Of a DNA stretch of 64,000 nucleotides, positions 1 through 7,552 are shown piece by piece (within the stretch, counting starts at the first letter, position 1; each line of letters opens with the position of its first letter). The notes under the pieces are model-generated. The model was not told the DNA's origin, ran no database searches, and was given only the letters and a program-made list of their open reading frames with translations. Source of the stretch: Streptomyces sp. NBC_00582 (GTDB taxonomy: Bacteria > Actinomycetota > Actinomycetes > Streptomycetales > Streptomycetaceae); NCBI RefSeq assembly GCF_036345155.1, contig NZ_CP107772.1:5766001-5830000 (forward strand), given 5' to 3'. Position numbers and translations under genes: made by a program.

Positions 1-225
1 AACCGTGAGCTGGTCCTCCACGGCCTCTACGACGTCACGGCGCGCACCGGGCTGCGCGGCGCAGCCCCCGAGTACGACGACCCCAAGGGCTACCGCACCG
101 ACCTCAATGTCTGGTCCCTGGAGGGTTCCGAGGACTCCAAGGCGCTCATCGCCACCTGGAACCGGCACCCCGACAACCTCTGGAGCCTGGCCGCGTCCCC
201 GCCCTGGCGCGGTACCACCCCCTGA
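1..225 (+). CDS. C-terminal end of an unrecognised protein (partial)
   Basis: The frame is open from base 1 and stops with TGA at 223-225, so about 74 C-terminal residues are visible and the start lies outside the window. The tail holds NRELVLHGLYD near its left end and WSLAASPPWRG near its end. Codon use is typical of the window, with third positions nearly all G or C. I do not recognise the family. The next gene starts about 20 bases downstream. Confidence 0.6.
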   Translation, partial: NRELVLHGLYDVTARTGLRGAAPEYDDPKGYRTDLNVWSLEGSEDSKALIATWNRHPDNLWSLAASPPWRGTTP

Positions 226-233
226 ACCGGCCG

Positions 234-239
234 TACCCT
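234..239 (+). promoter_or_regulatory. -10 hexamer of a probable leaderless promoter for the TetR gene
   Basis: TACCCT fits TANNNT and ends 6 nt before the ATG at 246, which puts the expected transcription start on the start codon. No Shine-Dalgarno sequence lies in front of the ATG. Confidence 0.5.
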
Positions 240-245
240 CACCCC

Positions 246-878
246 ATGAGCGACCCCGGGCTGCGTGAGCGGAAGAAGCGGCGGATGTATCAGGCCGTGT
301 CGGACATCGCCGTGACGATGTTCCTGGAGCGGGGGTTCGACGCGGTGTCCGTCGCGGAGGTCGCGGCGGCGGCCGAGATCTCCAAGCCGACCCTCTTCCG
401 GTACTTCCCGGCCAAGGAGGACCTGGTCCTGCACCGGATCGCCGACCATGAGCGGGAAGCCGCCCGGGTGGTCGAGGCCGGGCGTGTCGAGGGGGTCGCG
501 CCCCTGCCCGCGCTGCGCCGGCACTTCCTGGAGGGGATCGCCGCCCTCGACCCCGTCACCGGCCTCAACGACCACCCCGCCGTCCGCGCCTTCTACGACC
601 TCCTCTACGGCACCCCCTCCCTGGTCGCCCGTCTCCACGCCCACCTGGAGCGTTCCGAGGCCGCCCTCGCCGAGGTCCTCGGCGGTGATCTCGGCGCCCG
701 GCTCGCCGCGGGCCAGATCATCGCCGTACGACGGATCCTCGCCGAGGAGAACTGGCGGCGGATCTCGGCGGGGGAGCCGGTGGAGGACGTACGGCAGGAG
801 GCGGTCGGGGCGGCCGAGCGGGCGTTCGCGGCGCTGGAGGCGGGGCTGCCGTATCTCGCAGTGAGCATTACTCAGTAA
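246..878 (+). CDS. TetR/AcrR family transcriptional regulator
   Basis: A 210-aa protein with the TetR layout: an N-terminal helix-turn-helix at about residues 12-60 (AVSDIAVTMFLERGFDAVSV, then EISKPTLFRYFPAKEDLV) and a variable all-helical ligand-binding region after it. TetR proteins repress nearby transport or metabolic genes until a small ligand binds; the ligand cannot be read here. The start is the ATG at 246, with no ribosome-binding site but a -10 hexamer 6 nt upstream. The HelD/HelR-like gene follows on the same strand after a 39-bp gap with its own promoter-like sequence, so it may be a target, but that is inference. Confidence 0.9.
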   Translation: MSDPGLRERKKRRMYQAVSDIAVTMFLERGFDAVSVAEVAAAAEISKPTLFRYFPAKEDLVLHRIADHEREAARVVEAGRVEGVAPLPALRRHFLEGIAALDPVTGLNDHPAVRAFYDLLYGTPSLVARLHAHLERSEAALAEVLGGDLGARLAAGQIIAVRRILAEENWRRISAGEPVEDVRQEAVGAAERAFAALEAGLPYLAVSITQ

Positions 879-905
879 AATATTTAACTCGGTTACGTCA
901 TTCGC

Positions 906-911
906 TATCCT
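906..911 (+). promoter_or_regulatory. -10 hexamer of a probable leaderless promoter for the HelD/HelR-like gene
   Basis: TATCCT ends 6 nt before the ATG at 918. A weak -35 (TTTAAC, 883-888) lies 17 nt upstream of it. The surrounding 40 bp are AT-rich for this genome. Confidence 0.55.
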
Positions 912-917
912 CGGCGC

Positions 918-2951
918 ATGACGCCTGCCGAGCCTGCCGCAAAGGGACACGACCGCGACCTCGACACCGCCCTCCACCACGAACGCGCCCACCACGACAC
1001 CTGCCGCGCCGCCCTCGCCGCCATGGTCGAGGGCGCCGACCGGCAGGTCGTCACCGGCGAGGACGTCTCCGCGTCCGGCGCCGACGCCGAAGTCCTCGGC
1101 TACGGGCTGCGCAGCCGCGCCAAGGCCCTGCACGAACTGCCCGAGGGCCCGCTGTTCTTCGGCCGCATCGACCTCGTGCAAGGCGGTGGGCACCACATCG
1201 GCCGGCTGCGGATCAGCGAGCACCCCGCCGCCCCGCCCCTCGTCGTCGACTGGCGCGCCCCCGTCTCCCGCGCCTTCTACCAGGCGAGCGCCCGCGATCC
1301 GCAGGGCGTGACCGTACGGCGGCGGTTCGGCTGGGCCCCCGGCAGCCGCGGCGACTCCGCCGACCTGACCGGCCTGGAGGACGAACACCTCGGGGGCGGC
1401 GAGCCCGCGGCGGGCCCCGGAGGTCTCCTCCTGCGCGAACTCGAACGCCCCCGCGTCGGCCCCATGCGGGACATCGCCGCCACCATCCAGCCCGAACAGG
1501 ACGACCTCGTACGGGGCGGACTCGCCGACTCGGTCTGTGTGCAGGGCGCACCCGGCACCGGCAAGACCGCCGTGGGCCTGCACCGGGCCGCCTACCTCCT
1601 CTACACCCACCCGCAGCGCGTGAAGCGCGGCGGTCTGCTGATCCTCGGCCCCAACCGCACCTTCCTCTCCTACATCGCCGAGGTCCTGCCCTCCCTCGGC
1701 GAGACCGGCGTACGGCAGTCGACGCTCCAGGACGAGATCGCCCGGCACCGGGTGACCGGGACCGACACCGACCGGGCCGCCGCCCTCAAGCACGACGCCC
1801 GGATGGCCGAGGTACTGCGCCGCGCGGTGTACGGGCGGGTGACGGCCGCTCACGCCGAGGACCTGGCCGTACCGGACGGGTCGTACCGGTGGCGGATCGC
1901 GGGCCACCACCTCACGGAGATCGTGAACGCGGTGCTCGCCGAGGAGCCGCCGTACGAGGTCGGACGGGAACGGGTCCGCAGCCGGATCGTGCGCCGGATC
2001 CTGACGCGGGCGGAGCGGCGCGGCGGCCCGCCCCCGGCCGCCTGGCTGCGGCGGATCGAGCGGGCGCGGGCGGTGAGCGCGTGCGTGGAGGCGCTGTGGC
2101 CGAGGCTGCGGCCGGAGGAGGTGCTGGCCGGGCTGCTGAGCGACCGGCAGACGCTGGCCGGGGCGGCCGACGGGCTGCTGGAGCCGGCCGAGCAGGACGC
2201 CCTGCTGTGGGCCAGGCCGCCGCGGTCACCGAGGTCCGCGCGCTGGTCGGCCGCCGACCTCGTCCTGCTCGACGAGGTCGCGGGGCTCCTCGAACACCCC
2301 GGGGGGTACGGCCATGTCGTCGTCGACGAGGCCCAGGACCTCTCCCCGATGGAGTGCCGGGCCATCGCCCGCCGGGTCCCCTTCGGCTCCCTCACGGTCC
2401 TCGGCGACCTCGCCCAGGGCACCACGCCGTGGGCGGCGCGTTCCTGGCGGGTCCAGATGACCCACCTGGGCAAGCCCGAGGCGACGATCGTCCCGCTGAC
2501 CACCGGCTTCCGGGTCCCCGGCGCGGTCCTCGACCTCGCGGGCCGCCTCCTCGCCCGCCTCGACGCGGACGTGCCTGCGGCCCGCTCCCTGCGCCACGAC
2601 GGCGAACTGCGCGTCCGCCGCGCCCAAGGCGGCGACCCGGCGCCCCTCGTCGTCGCCGCCGTGCGCGACGCCCTCACCCACGAGGGATCGGTGGGCGTGA
2701 TCACCCCGGACGCCGAGACCGGCCGGATCGAGGAGGCCCTCACCAGGGCCGGCCTGGCCCCCGCCGCCGGCCGCGTCACGGTCATCGGCGCCACCCGCGT
2801 CAAAGGCCTCGAATACGACCACGTCATCGCCGTGGAACCGACAGCGATCACCGAGGCGGAGCCCCGCGGCCTCAACCGCCTGTACGTCGTCCTGACCCGA
2901 GCGGTGTCCCGCCTGGACGTCGTCCACACCCGGGAGCTGCCCTGGGCCTGA
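918..2951 (+). CDS. HelD/HelR-like SF1 NTPase (RNA polymerase recycling or rifamycin tolerance type)
   Basis: A 677-aa protein with UvrD-like motifs: Walker A GAPGTGKT at about 210-217, motif II VVVDEAQD near 467, GDLAQ near 496, ATRVKGLEYDHV near 625 and LYVVLTRA near 655. The DWRAPVS segment near residue 111 is characteristic of the HelD family rather than of repair helicases. HelD proteins bind RNA polymerase and release it from stalled or non-productive complexes; actinobacterial HelR members also displace rifamycins. I saw no rifamycin-associated inverted repeat upstream, so induction by rifampicin is not indicated. It is somewhat shorter than the 700-750 aa I recall for the family. Family assignment is strong; the HelR role is inferred. 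Confidence 0.85.
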   Translation: MTPAEPAAKGHDRDLDTALHHERAHHDTCRAALAAMVEGADRQVVTGEDVSASGADAEVLGYGLRSRAKALHELPEGPLFFGRIDLVQGGGHHIGRLRISEHPAAPPLVVDWRAPVSRAFYQASARDPQGVTVRRRFGWAPGSRGDSADLTGLEDEHLGGGEPAAGPGGLLLRELERPRVGPMRDIAATIQPEQDDLVRGGLADSVCVQGAPGTGKTAVGLHRAAYLLYTHPQRVKRGGLLILGPNRTFLSYIAEVLPSLGETGVRQSTLQDEIARHRVTGTDTDRAAALKHDARMAEVLRRAVYGRVTAAHAEDLAVPDGSYRWRIAGHHLTEIVNAVLAEEPPYEVGRERVRSRIVRRILTRAERRGGPPPAAWLRRIERARAVSACVEALWPRLRPEEVLAGLLSDRQTLAGAADGLLEPAEQDALLWARPPRSPRSARWSAADLVLLDEVAGLLEHPGGYGHVVVDEAQDLSPMECRAIARRVPFGSLTVLGDLAQGTTPWAARSWRVQMTHLGKPEATIVPLTTGFRVPGAVLDLAGRLLARLDADVPAARSLRHDGELRVRRAQGGDPAPLVVAAVRDALTHEGSVGVITPDAETGRIEEALTRAGLAPAAGRVTVIGATRVKGLEYDHVIAVEPTAITEAEPRGLNRLYVVLTRAVSRLDVVHTRELPWA

Positions 2952-2970
2952 CAGGGCTCATCCTGGGGTG

Positions 2971-3438
2971 ATGCTGCTCTTCCTCGACGTCGACGGGACG
3001 CTGATCCCCTTCGGGGGACCCGACCCCTACAGGGAGTACGGCCCCTCGCCCCACCCTCTGCTGCCGCGTCTGGACCCGGCCCTGGGGCCCCGGTTGCTGG
3101 CGCTCGGCTGTACGCCGGTGTGGGCCACGACCTGGTCGGACGACGCCAACGCCCTTCTCTCCCCCTGGCTGGGACTGCCCGCTCTGCCCGTCGTCGAGTG
3201 GCCGCAGGACGACGAGGCGCCTCCCGCTGCCGGTCTCCACTGGAAGACGCGGCCGTTGGTCGCGTGGGCCGCCGGCCGGGCGTTCGTCTGGCTCGATGAC
3301 GAGATCAGCGGGACCGATCGGGCGTGGGTGGGTGCGCATCATCCGGGCCCGGCGTTGTTGCGTCGCGTCGATCATCGGCGGGGGCTCGGGGACGAGGACT
3401 TCGCGGCCGTTCAGGCGTGGGTCGGGGGAGTGCCGTAG
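2971..3438 (+). CDS. HAD-like domain protein
   Basis: 155 aa starting FLDVDGTLIPFGG, the DxDGT nucleophile motif of HAD-superfamily hydrolases, with a WLDDEIS segment near residue 108 that could supply the late acidic motif. It is short and has no obvious cap domain. This resembles the small Streptomyces HAD-like proteins that lack a known substrate, so no reaction is proposed. The ATG at 2971 is preferred to the overlapping GTG at 2968 because a CATCCT hexamer ends 6 nt before it. The 3' end overlaps the convergent patatin gene by 28 bp. Confidence 0.75.
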   Translation: MLLFLDVDGTLIPFGGPDPYREYGPSPHPLLPRLDPALGPRLLALGCTPVWATTWSDDANALLSPWLGLPALPVVEWPQDDEAPPAAGLHWKTRPLVAWAAGRAFVWLDDEISGTDRAWVGAHHPGPALLRRVDHRRGLGDEDFAAVQAWVGGVP

Positions 3439-4214
3439 GGGCCGGGCTCCGTTGGTTTCCGGGGCCAGGTCCGCAGTGCCTCGCGGGTCGCCTCGTAGCC
3501 CCGTTCTATGAGGGACGGGACGTCCGTGGGGGACCAGGGGGAGTGGCCCGCGGTGTCGATGGTGATGGTGAGGTCGGGGAGGCGGCCCTGGGCGGGGTGG
3601 GCCGGGCGGGACTCGAACCAGCGGCGCCAGCGGGTGGTGCCGCGGCCGAAGCCGACCGCTATGACCCGGCCGGCGCCGAGGCGGTGCGCGGCCCACACCG
3701 GCAGCGGTGACACCACGGCCCCGTCGACGCACAGCGCCCCGCCGTCCTCCAGCCGCACCGGAGGGAACAGTCCGGGCACGGCGCTGCTCGCGCGCAGGGC
3801 GGCCGTGAAGGAGCCGGAGGTCACCAGCCGGGGCGTGGTGGAGCCCAGTTCGGTGACCACCGCGCCGAAACGGGTCGGCAGGTCCTCGATCAGCAGGTCA
3901 CCGACCATGTCCTCGATGTTCCGGGCCAGCGGGGAGGTGTCCAGCAGGCCCAGGCGCGGACTGATCGCGGCCCTGCCGAAGTCCGCCCACTGGGCACGCA
4001 GCAGCCGCTCGGTGAGACGCGCGCTGTCCACCCCGGCCGCCCAGGCCCCGCCGATCAGCGCCCCCGCACTCGTACCCGCCACCGCCGACACCGCGATCCC
4101 CGCCTCCTCCACGGCCCGCAGCACCCCGGCGTGCGCGGCCCCTAGCGCCGCCCCGCTGGACAGGACCAGGCCCACCGAGAGGGGAGGGGAGGAGGCGGAC
4201 GTCGACGAGGTCAC
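3411..4214 (-). CDS. Patatin-like phospholipase family protein
   Basis: 267 aa with the patatin fold signatures: a glycine-rich oxyanion-type segment near the N-terminus (LVLSSGAALGAAHAG), the nucleophile elbow GTSAG, and a C-terminal DGAVVSPLPV carrying the dyad aspartate. Members such as RssA-type proteins are serine acyl hydrolases acting on lipids; substrate unknown. The start is the GTG at 4214, preceded by AAGGAG at about 8 nt. The first glycine motif is degenerate (SSGAALG in place of GGGxRG), so activity is not certain. The upstream flank is now occupied by the IS element. Confidence 0.85.
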   Translation of the reverse strand: MTSSTSASSPPLSVGLVLSSGAALGAAHAGVLRAVEEAGIAVSAVAGTSAGALIGGAWAAGVDSARLTERLLRAQWADFGRAAISPRLGLLDTSPLARNIEDMVGDLLIEDLPTRFGAVVTELGSTTPRLVTSGSFTAALRASSAVPGLFPPVRLEDGGALCVDGAVVSPLPVWAAHRLGAGRVIAVGFGRGTTRWRRWFESRPAHPAQGRLPDLTITIDTAGHSPWSPTDVPSLIERGYEATREALRTWPRKPTEPGPYGTPPTHA

Positions 4215-4301
4215 TGGGCATGCTCCTTCCGGGCGCGCCGCCCGCACGGCCGGGCACGACGAATGAGCCCGAGCATGACAGGTTTCGCCGGCCCGCCACT
4301 T

Positions 4302-4307
4302 CCTAGG
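4302..4307. repeat. Left target-site duplication of the IS481-family element (CCTAGG)
   Basis: CCTAGG is repeated at 5360-5365. This fits the NCTAGN target preference known for IS481-type elements. Confidence 0.8.
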
Positions 4308-5359
4308 TGTATTGATCACGAGCGTTGTTGACACTGGCGGGTCTTGAACATGGCGAAGACCTCCGATGTGGTGGAGCTGTCTAAGAACACACCGCACGGA
4401 GGTCTTCGTGTCCCACCGTAATGCCCGGCTGACCGTTCACGGCAGGCGGCTGCTCGTCGAGCGTGTCCGTTCGGGCCGCCCCGTCGCGCATGTCGCGGCC
4501 GAGATGGGCATCTCACGTGTCACGGCCCACAAGTGGATGCGCCGCTGGCAAGCGGAGGGCGAACAGGGGCTGCACGACCGCCCCAGCCGTCCACTGACGA
4601 CACCCCACCGCACGGCGGCAGCCGTGGAGGCCCGGGTGTGCCGGCTGCGCCAGGACCGCAAACTCGGCCCCGCCCGCCTCGGCCCCGTCCTGGGACTGCC
4701 CGCCTCGACCGTGCACCGCATCCTGGTCCGCCACGGCCTGAACCGGCTTGCCTTCCTCGACCGGCCCACCGGCCAGGTCATCCGCCGCTACGAACGCGAC
4801 CGACCCGGCGAACTCATCCACGTCGACGTCAAGAAACTCGGCCGCATCCCCGACGGCGGCGGCCACAAGGTCCTGGGCCGCCAGGCCGGCCGCGCCCGCC
4901 GCAGCAGCGTGGGCTTCGACTACGTCCACTCAGCCATCGACGACCACAGCCGCCTCGCCTACAGCGAGATCCACCGCGACGAGAAAGTCGCCACCTGCGC
5001 CGGCTTCCTCACCCGCGCGGCCGCCTTCTTCCACGCCCACGGCATCACCCGCATCGAACGCGTGCTCACCGACAACGCCTGGGCCTACCGCAAGGGCCTG
5101 GCCTGGAAGCAGGTGCTCATCGAGATCGGCGCGACCGGCAAGCTGACTCGCGCCTACCGCCCGCAGACCAACGGCAAGGTCGAACGCTTCAACCGCACCC
5201 TGCTCGACGAGTGGGCCTACCTGCGGCCTTTCACCAGCAACGACGAACGCACCGCAGCCCTGGCCGACTTCCTCCACACCTACAACTACCATCGCTGCCA
5301 CACCGCACTCGGAGGCCAGCCACCCATCACCCGAGTCAACAACCCTGCGGGTCAATACA
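4308..5359 (+). mobile_element. Complete IS481-family insertion sequence
   Basis: A 1052-bp element bounded by TGTATTGA at the left and its complement TCAATACA at the right. Imperfect terminal inverted repeats extend inward, with GTTGTTGAC shared by both ends. A CCTAGG direct repeat flanks it. It carries a single transposase gene with an intact DDE triad. Perfect flanking duplications and an undamaged gene suggest a recent or still active insertion. It sits between the patatin gene and a MITE-like palindrome. Confidence 0.85.
4354..4408 (+). promoter_or_regulatory. Inverted repeat that can hide the transposase ribosome-binding site
   Basis: CGAAGACCTCCG at 4354-4365 is the exact complement of CGGAGGTCTTCG at 4397-4408. 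The right arm contains the Shine-Dalgarno GGAGG (4398-4402) and the first base of the GTG start. RNA read in from outside the element would fold this stem and block translation. A transcript starting inside the loop would not. Confidence 0.6.
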
Positions 5360-5364
5360 CCTAG
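4408..5364 (+). CDS. IS481-family DDE transposase
   Basis: 318 aa with an N-terminal helix-turn-helix (HVAAEMGISRVTAHKWMRRW, about residues 26-45), a second winged-helix-like segment, and an rve-type catalytic core whose acidic residues are the D in ELIHVDVKK, the D in VLTDNAWAY and the E in GKVERFNRT. The start is the GTG at 4408 behind GGAGG. The frame has no stop inside the element: the TAG at 5362-5364 belongs to the CCTAGG target duplication. Confidence 0.92.
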   Translation: MSHRNARLTVHGRRLLVERVRSGRPVAHVAAEMGISRVTAHKWMRRWQAEGEQGLHDRPSRPLTTPHRTAAAVEARVCRLRQDRKLGPARLGPVLGLPASTVHRILVRHGLNRLAFLDRPTGQVIRRYERDRPGELIHVDVKKLGRIPDGGGHKVLGRQAGRARRSSVGFDYVHSAIDDHSRLAYSEIHRDEKVATCAGFLTRAAAFFHAHGITRIERVLTDNAWAYRKGLAWKQVLIEIGATGKLTRAYRPQTNGKVERFNRTLLDEWAYLRPFTSNDERTAALADFLHTYNYHRCHTALGGQPPITRVNNPAGQYT

Positions 5365-5365
5365 G
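5360..5365. repeat. Right target-site duplication of the IS481-family element (CCTAGG)
   Basis: Matches 4302-4307. It overlaps both the transposase stop codon and the first bases of the adjacent MITE-like palindrome. Confidence 0.8.
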
Positions 5366-5550
5366 CCGTGTCTGACAATTCCCGTCGTCGCCCGGAGGGC
5401 GGCCTGGCGACGCCATGCACGCACTCTCGGCGCACCGGGCGCAGACCCTAGTACGCCCAGTACGAGGGTCTACGCCCGGCACGCCGAGAGCACGCACCTG
5501 ACGCCGCCAGGCCGCCCTCCGGGCGACGACGGGAATTGTCAGACACGGCC
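5364..5550. mobile_element. 187-bp palindromic MITE-like element
   Basis: The left end GGCCGTGTCTGACAATTC is repeated in inverse orientation at the right end. The first 46 bp of each arm are identical, and pairing continues imperfectly almost to the centre near 5457. TA flanks both sides (5362-5363 and 5551-5552), the duplication typical of IS5/IS427-type elements. There is no coding capacity. As RNA it would form a very long hairpin between two genes, so it may also act as a terminator. The parent transposon is not in the window. Confidence 0.7.
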
Positions 5551-6791
5551 TAGGAGCGCAGAGCGTCCACCGGCTCCATGCGGGAGGCCCGCAGCGACGG
5601 GTAGAGACCGGCCAGGAGTCCGACGAGCGCGCCGACGACCGGGGCTCCGAAGGCGAGACGGACGTCCAGGACCGGAGTCCAGTCCCTGACGGCCGACACG
5701 GCCACCACGACGACCATGCCCAGGGCGGCGCCGATGACCCCGCCGAGCAGTCCGATGGTCGTCGACTCCACCAAAAACTGGCCGGCGATCTGCCGTCGGG
5801 AGGCGCCGAGGGCGCGGCGCAGTCCGATCTCCCCGATCCGTTCCATGACCGTCACCAGCGTCACGTTGGCGATACCGATGGCTCCGACCACCAGCGACAC
5901 CAGTCCGAGGACCAGGAACAGTCCGTTGACGTCGCCCTGCACGCCGGTGCGTGCCTTGACCGGGTCGGACGGCGCCGTGACGGCGAGGGCGCTCTCGGCA
6001 CCGGGAGCCAGCGCGATCGGTGCCTGGTGGGCCACCTGCTTCGCCGCACCGAGCGCGGTGTTGATCAGCACCCGGGTCACCTCCCCCAGACCTAGGTGGT
6101 CCTCGGCCGTCGTGGGCGGCAGGATCACCGCGGTGGAGAGCTGCTGCTCCCGCTCGGCCTCACCGAGAATCCCGATCACGGTGTACGACTGGCCCTTCAG
6201 GAAGACGGCGGGGGAGCCCTGGACCGAGCTGATGCCGAGGAGCCGTGCGGCCTGGTCGCCGAGCACCGCCACCCGGTCGTGCCGGGCGATGTTGCCGCCG
6301 TCGAAGAAACGCCCGACGGTCATCGTGCCGCGCACCGCGGCGGGCAGCGTGGGGGACGCGGCGAAGACGGCCACGGTCTGGCCGCTGACGTCCCCCGGGG
6401 CCACCACGTCGTTCGCACGCACCTGGACGCTCGCGGTGTCGGTGGAGGAGGCGAGCGCCGCCACCGAATCGACCCCGGCCAGCCGCCGTACCGCGTCGAC
6501 CCCCGACCAGTCGACGAGCGGGACCGAATCGGCCGACGGGGGTACCACCACCGTGACCGAGGTGGCGGTGAGGGCGTCGAACCGGCCGACGATCTGGTTG
6601 CCGGCCGTGGCCGACACCCCGATGGTGATGACCAGGGTGGTGATGCCCAGCACCGTTCCCAGCGTGGTCAGGGCGGAGCGCATCGGACGGGCGAGCACCC
6701 CCGCCAGCGCCTCGGTCCACAGGTCCCGGAAGTCCATCCAGGGACGCTCCGTGCCCCCAGCCGACAGCTCCGCCGCTTCCGCAGCCCTCAT
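5550..6791 (-). CDS. MacB-type ABC transporter permease
   Basis: 413 aa with one transmembrane segment near residues 40-62, a large extracytoplasmic domain, and three C-terminal segments (SLVVGAIGIANVTLV, IGLLGGVIGAALGMVVVV and a last one ending PVDALRS). This is the FtsX/MacB plan: such permeases couple ATP hydrolysis to mechanical work on extracytoplasmic substrates or to export. The start overlaps the stop of the ATPase gene (ATGA), so the two are translationally coupled. The TAG stop uses bases of the adjoining MITE boundary, but the reconstructed pre-insertion site keeps the same stop. Confidence 0.9.
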   Translation of the reverse strand: MRAAEAAELSAGGTERPWMDFRDLWTEALAGVLARPMRSALTTLGTVLGITTLVITIGVSATAGNQIVGRFDALTATSVTVVVPPSADSVPLVDWSGVDAVRRLAGVDSVAALASSTDTASVQVRANDVVAPGDVSGQTVAVFAASPTLPAAVRGTMTVGRFFDGGNIARHDRVAVLGDQAARLLGISSVQGSPAVFLKGQSYTVIGILGEAEREQQLSTAVILPPTTAEDHLGLGEVTRVLINTALGAAKQVAHQAPIALAPGAESALAVTAPSDPVKARTGVQGDVNGLFLVLGLVSLVVGAIGIANVTLVTVMERIGEIGLRRALGASRRQIAGQFLVESTTIGLLGGVIGAALGMVVVVAVSAVRDWTPVLDVRLAFGAPVVGALVGLLAGLYPSLRASRMEPVDALRS

Positions 6792-7552
6792 CGGCCCTCC
6801 TCGGTGAGCCGTCCGTCGCTGATCCTCACCCGACGGTCGGCCCGCCTGCTGACCGCCTCCTCATGGGTGATCACGACCAAGGTCATGCCCTGCTCGGACA
6901 ACTGGTCGAAGAGGCCCAGAACCGACTCGGTGTTCTCACTGTCGAGATTGCCGGTGGGCTCGTCGCAGAGCAGCAGGGCGGGTTCGCTCATCAGCGCCCG
7001 GGCGATGGCCACCCGCTGTCTCTCCCCACCGGAGAGCCTGTCCGGACGGAAGCCGAACCGGTGCCCCAGGCCCACCCGTTCCAGCGCCTGCTCGGCCCTG
7101 GCGCGGCGGTCGGCCCGGCCGCGTCCGGGGCGCGGCCGGCGGTAGGCCTCGGCCAGCATGACGTTCTCGTCCACCGTCCGGTAGGGCAGCAGATGGAAGG
7201 ACTGGAAGACGAATCCGATCCGGCTGCCGCGCAGCGCGGTGCGTTCCAGGTCCCCGAGCGTGTTGGTCTCCACCCCGTCGAGCCAGTAGGCGCCCGAGGT
7301 GGGGCGGTCCAGCAGGCCCAGGGTGTTGAGGAGTGTCGACTTGCCGGAACCGGACGGGCCGACGACCGACAGGTGCTCGCCGCGCCGGACGGCCAGGTTC
7401 ACGTCCCGCAGGGCATGGACCGGCGGTTCGGAGTCGAAGGTCCGGTCGACGGACACCAGTTGGATGACCGTGTCCGGGGCGGGTACGGCGGACACCGGCG
7501 GGCCGGCCGTCGCCCGGTCACCACGGTTCATTGCCCGGTCACCACGGATCAT
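6788..7552 (-). CDS. ABC transporter ATP-binding protein (MacB/LolD type)
   Basis: 254 aa with Walker A GPSGSGKST, Q-loop FVFQSFHLLP, signature LSGGERQR, Walker B LLLCDEPTG and switch His in VITHEE. This is the standard sequence set for the ATPase that pairs with MacB-like permeases. It overlaps the genes on both sides by about 4 nt, so adaptor, ATPase and permease are one translationally coupled unit. Its first residues (MIRGDRAMNRGDRATAG) are a short repeated extension, and a downstream in-frame ATG could be the true start. Confidence 0.93.
   Translation of the reverse strand: MIRGDRAMNRGDRATAGPPVSAVPAPDTVIQLVSVDRTFDSEPPVHALRDVNLAVRRGEHLSVVGPSGSGKSTLLNTLGLLDRPTSGAYWLDGVETNTLGDLERTALRGSRIGFVFQSFHLLPYRTVDENVMLAEAYRRPRPGRGRADRRARAEQALERVGLGHRFGFRPDRLSGGERQRVAIARALMSEPALLLCDEPTGNLDSENTESVLGLFDQLSEQGMTLVVITHEEAVSRRADRRVRISDGRLTEEGR

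Noticed and set aside
880..917. Rifamycin-associated element upstream of the HelD/HelR-like gene
   Set aside because: No long GC-rich inverted repeat of that type lies between the TetR stop and the ATG.
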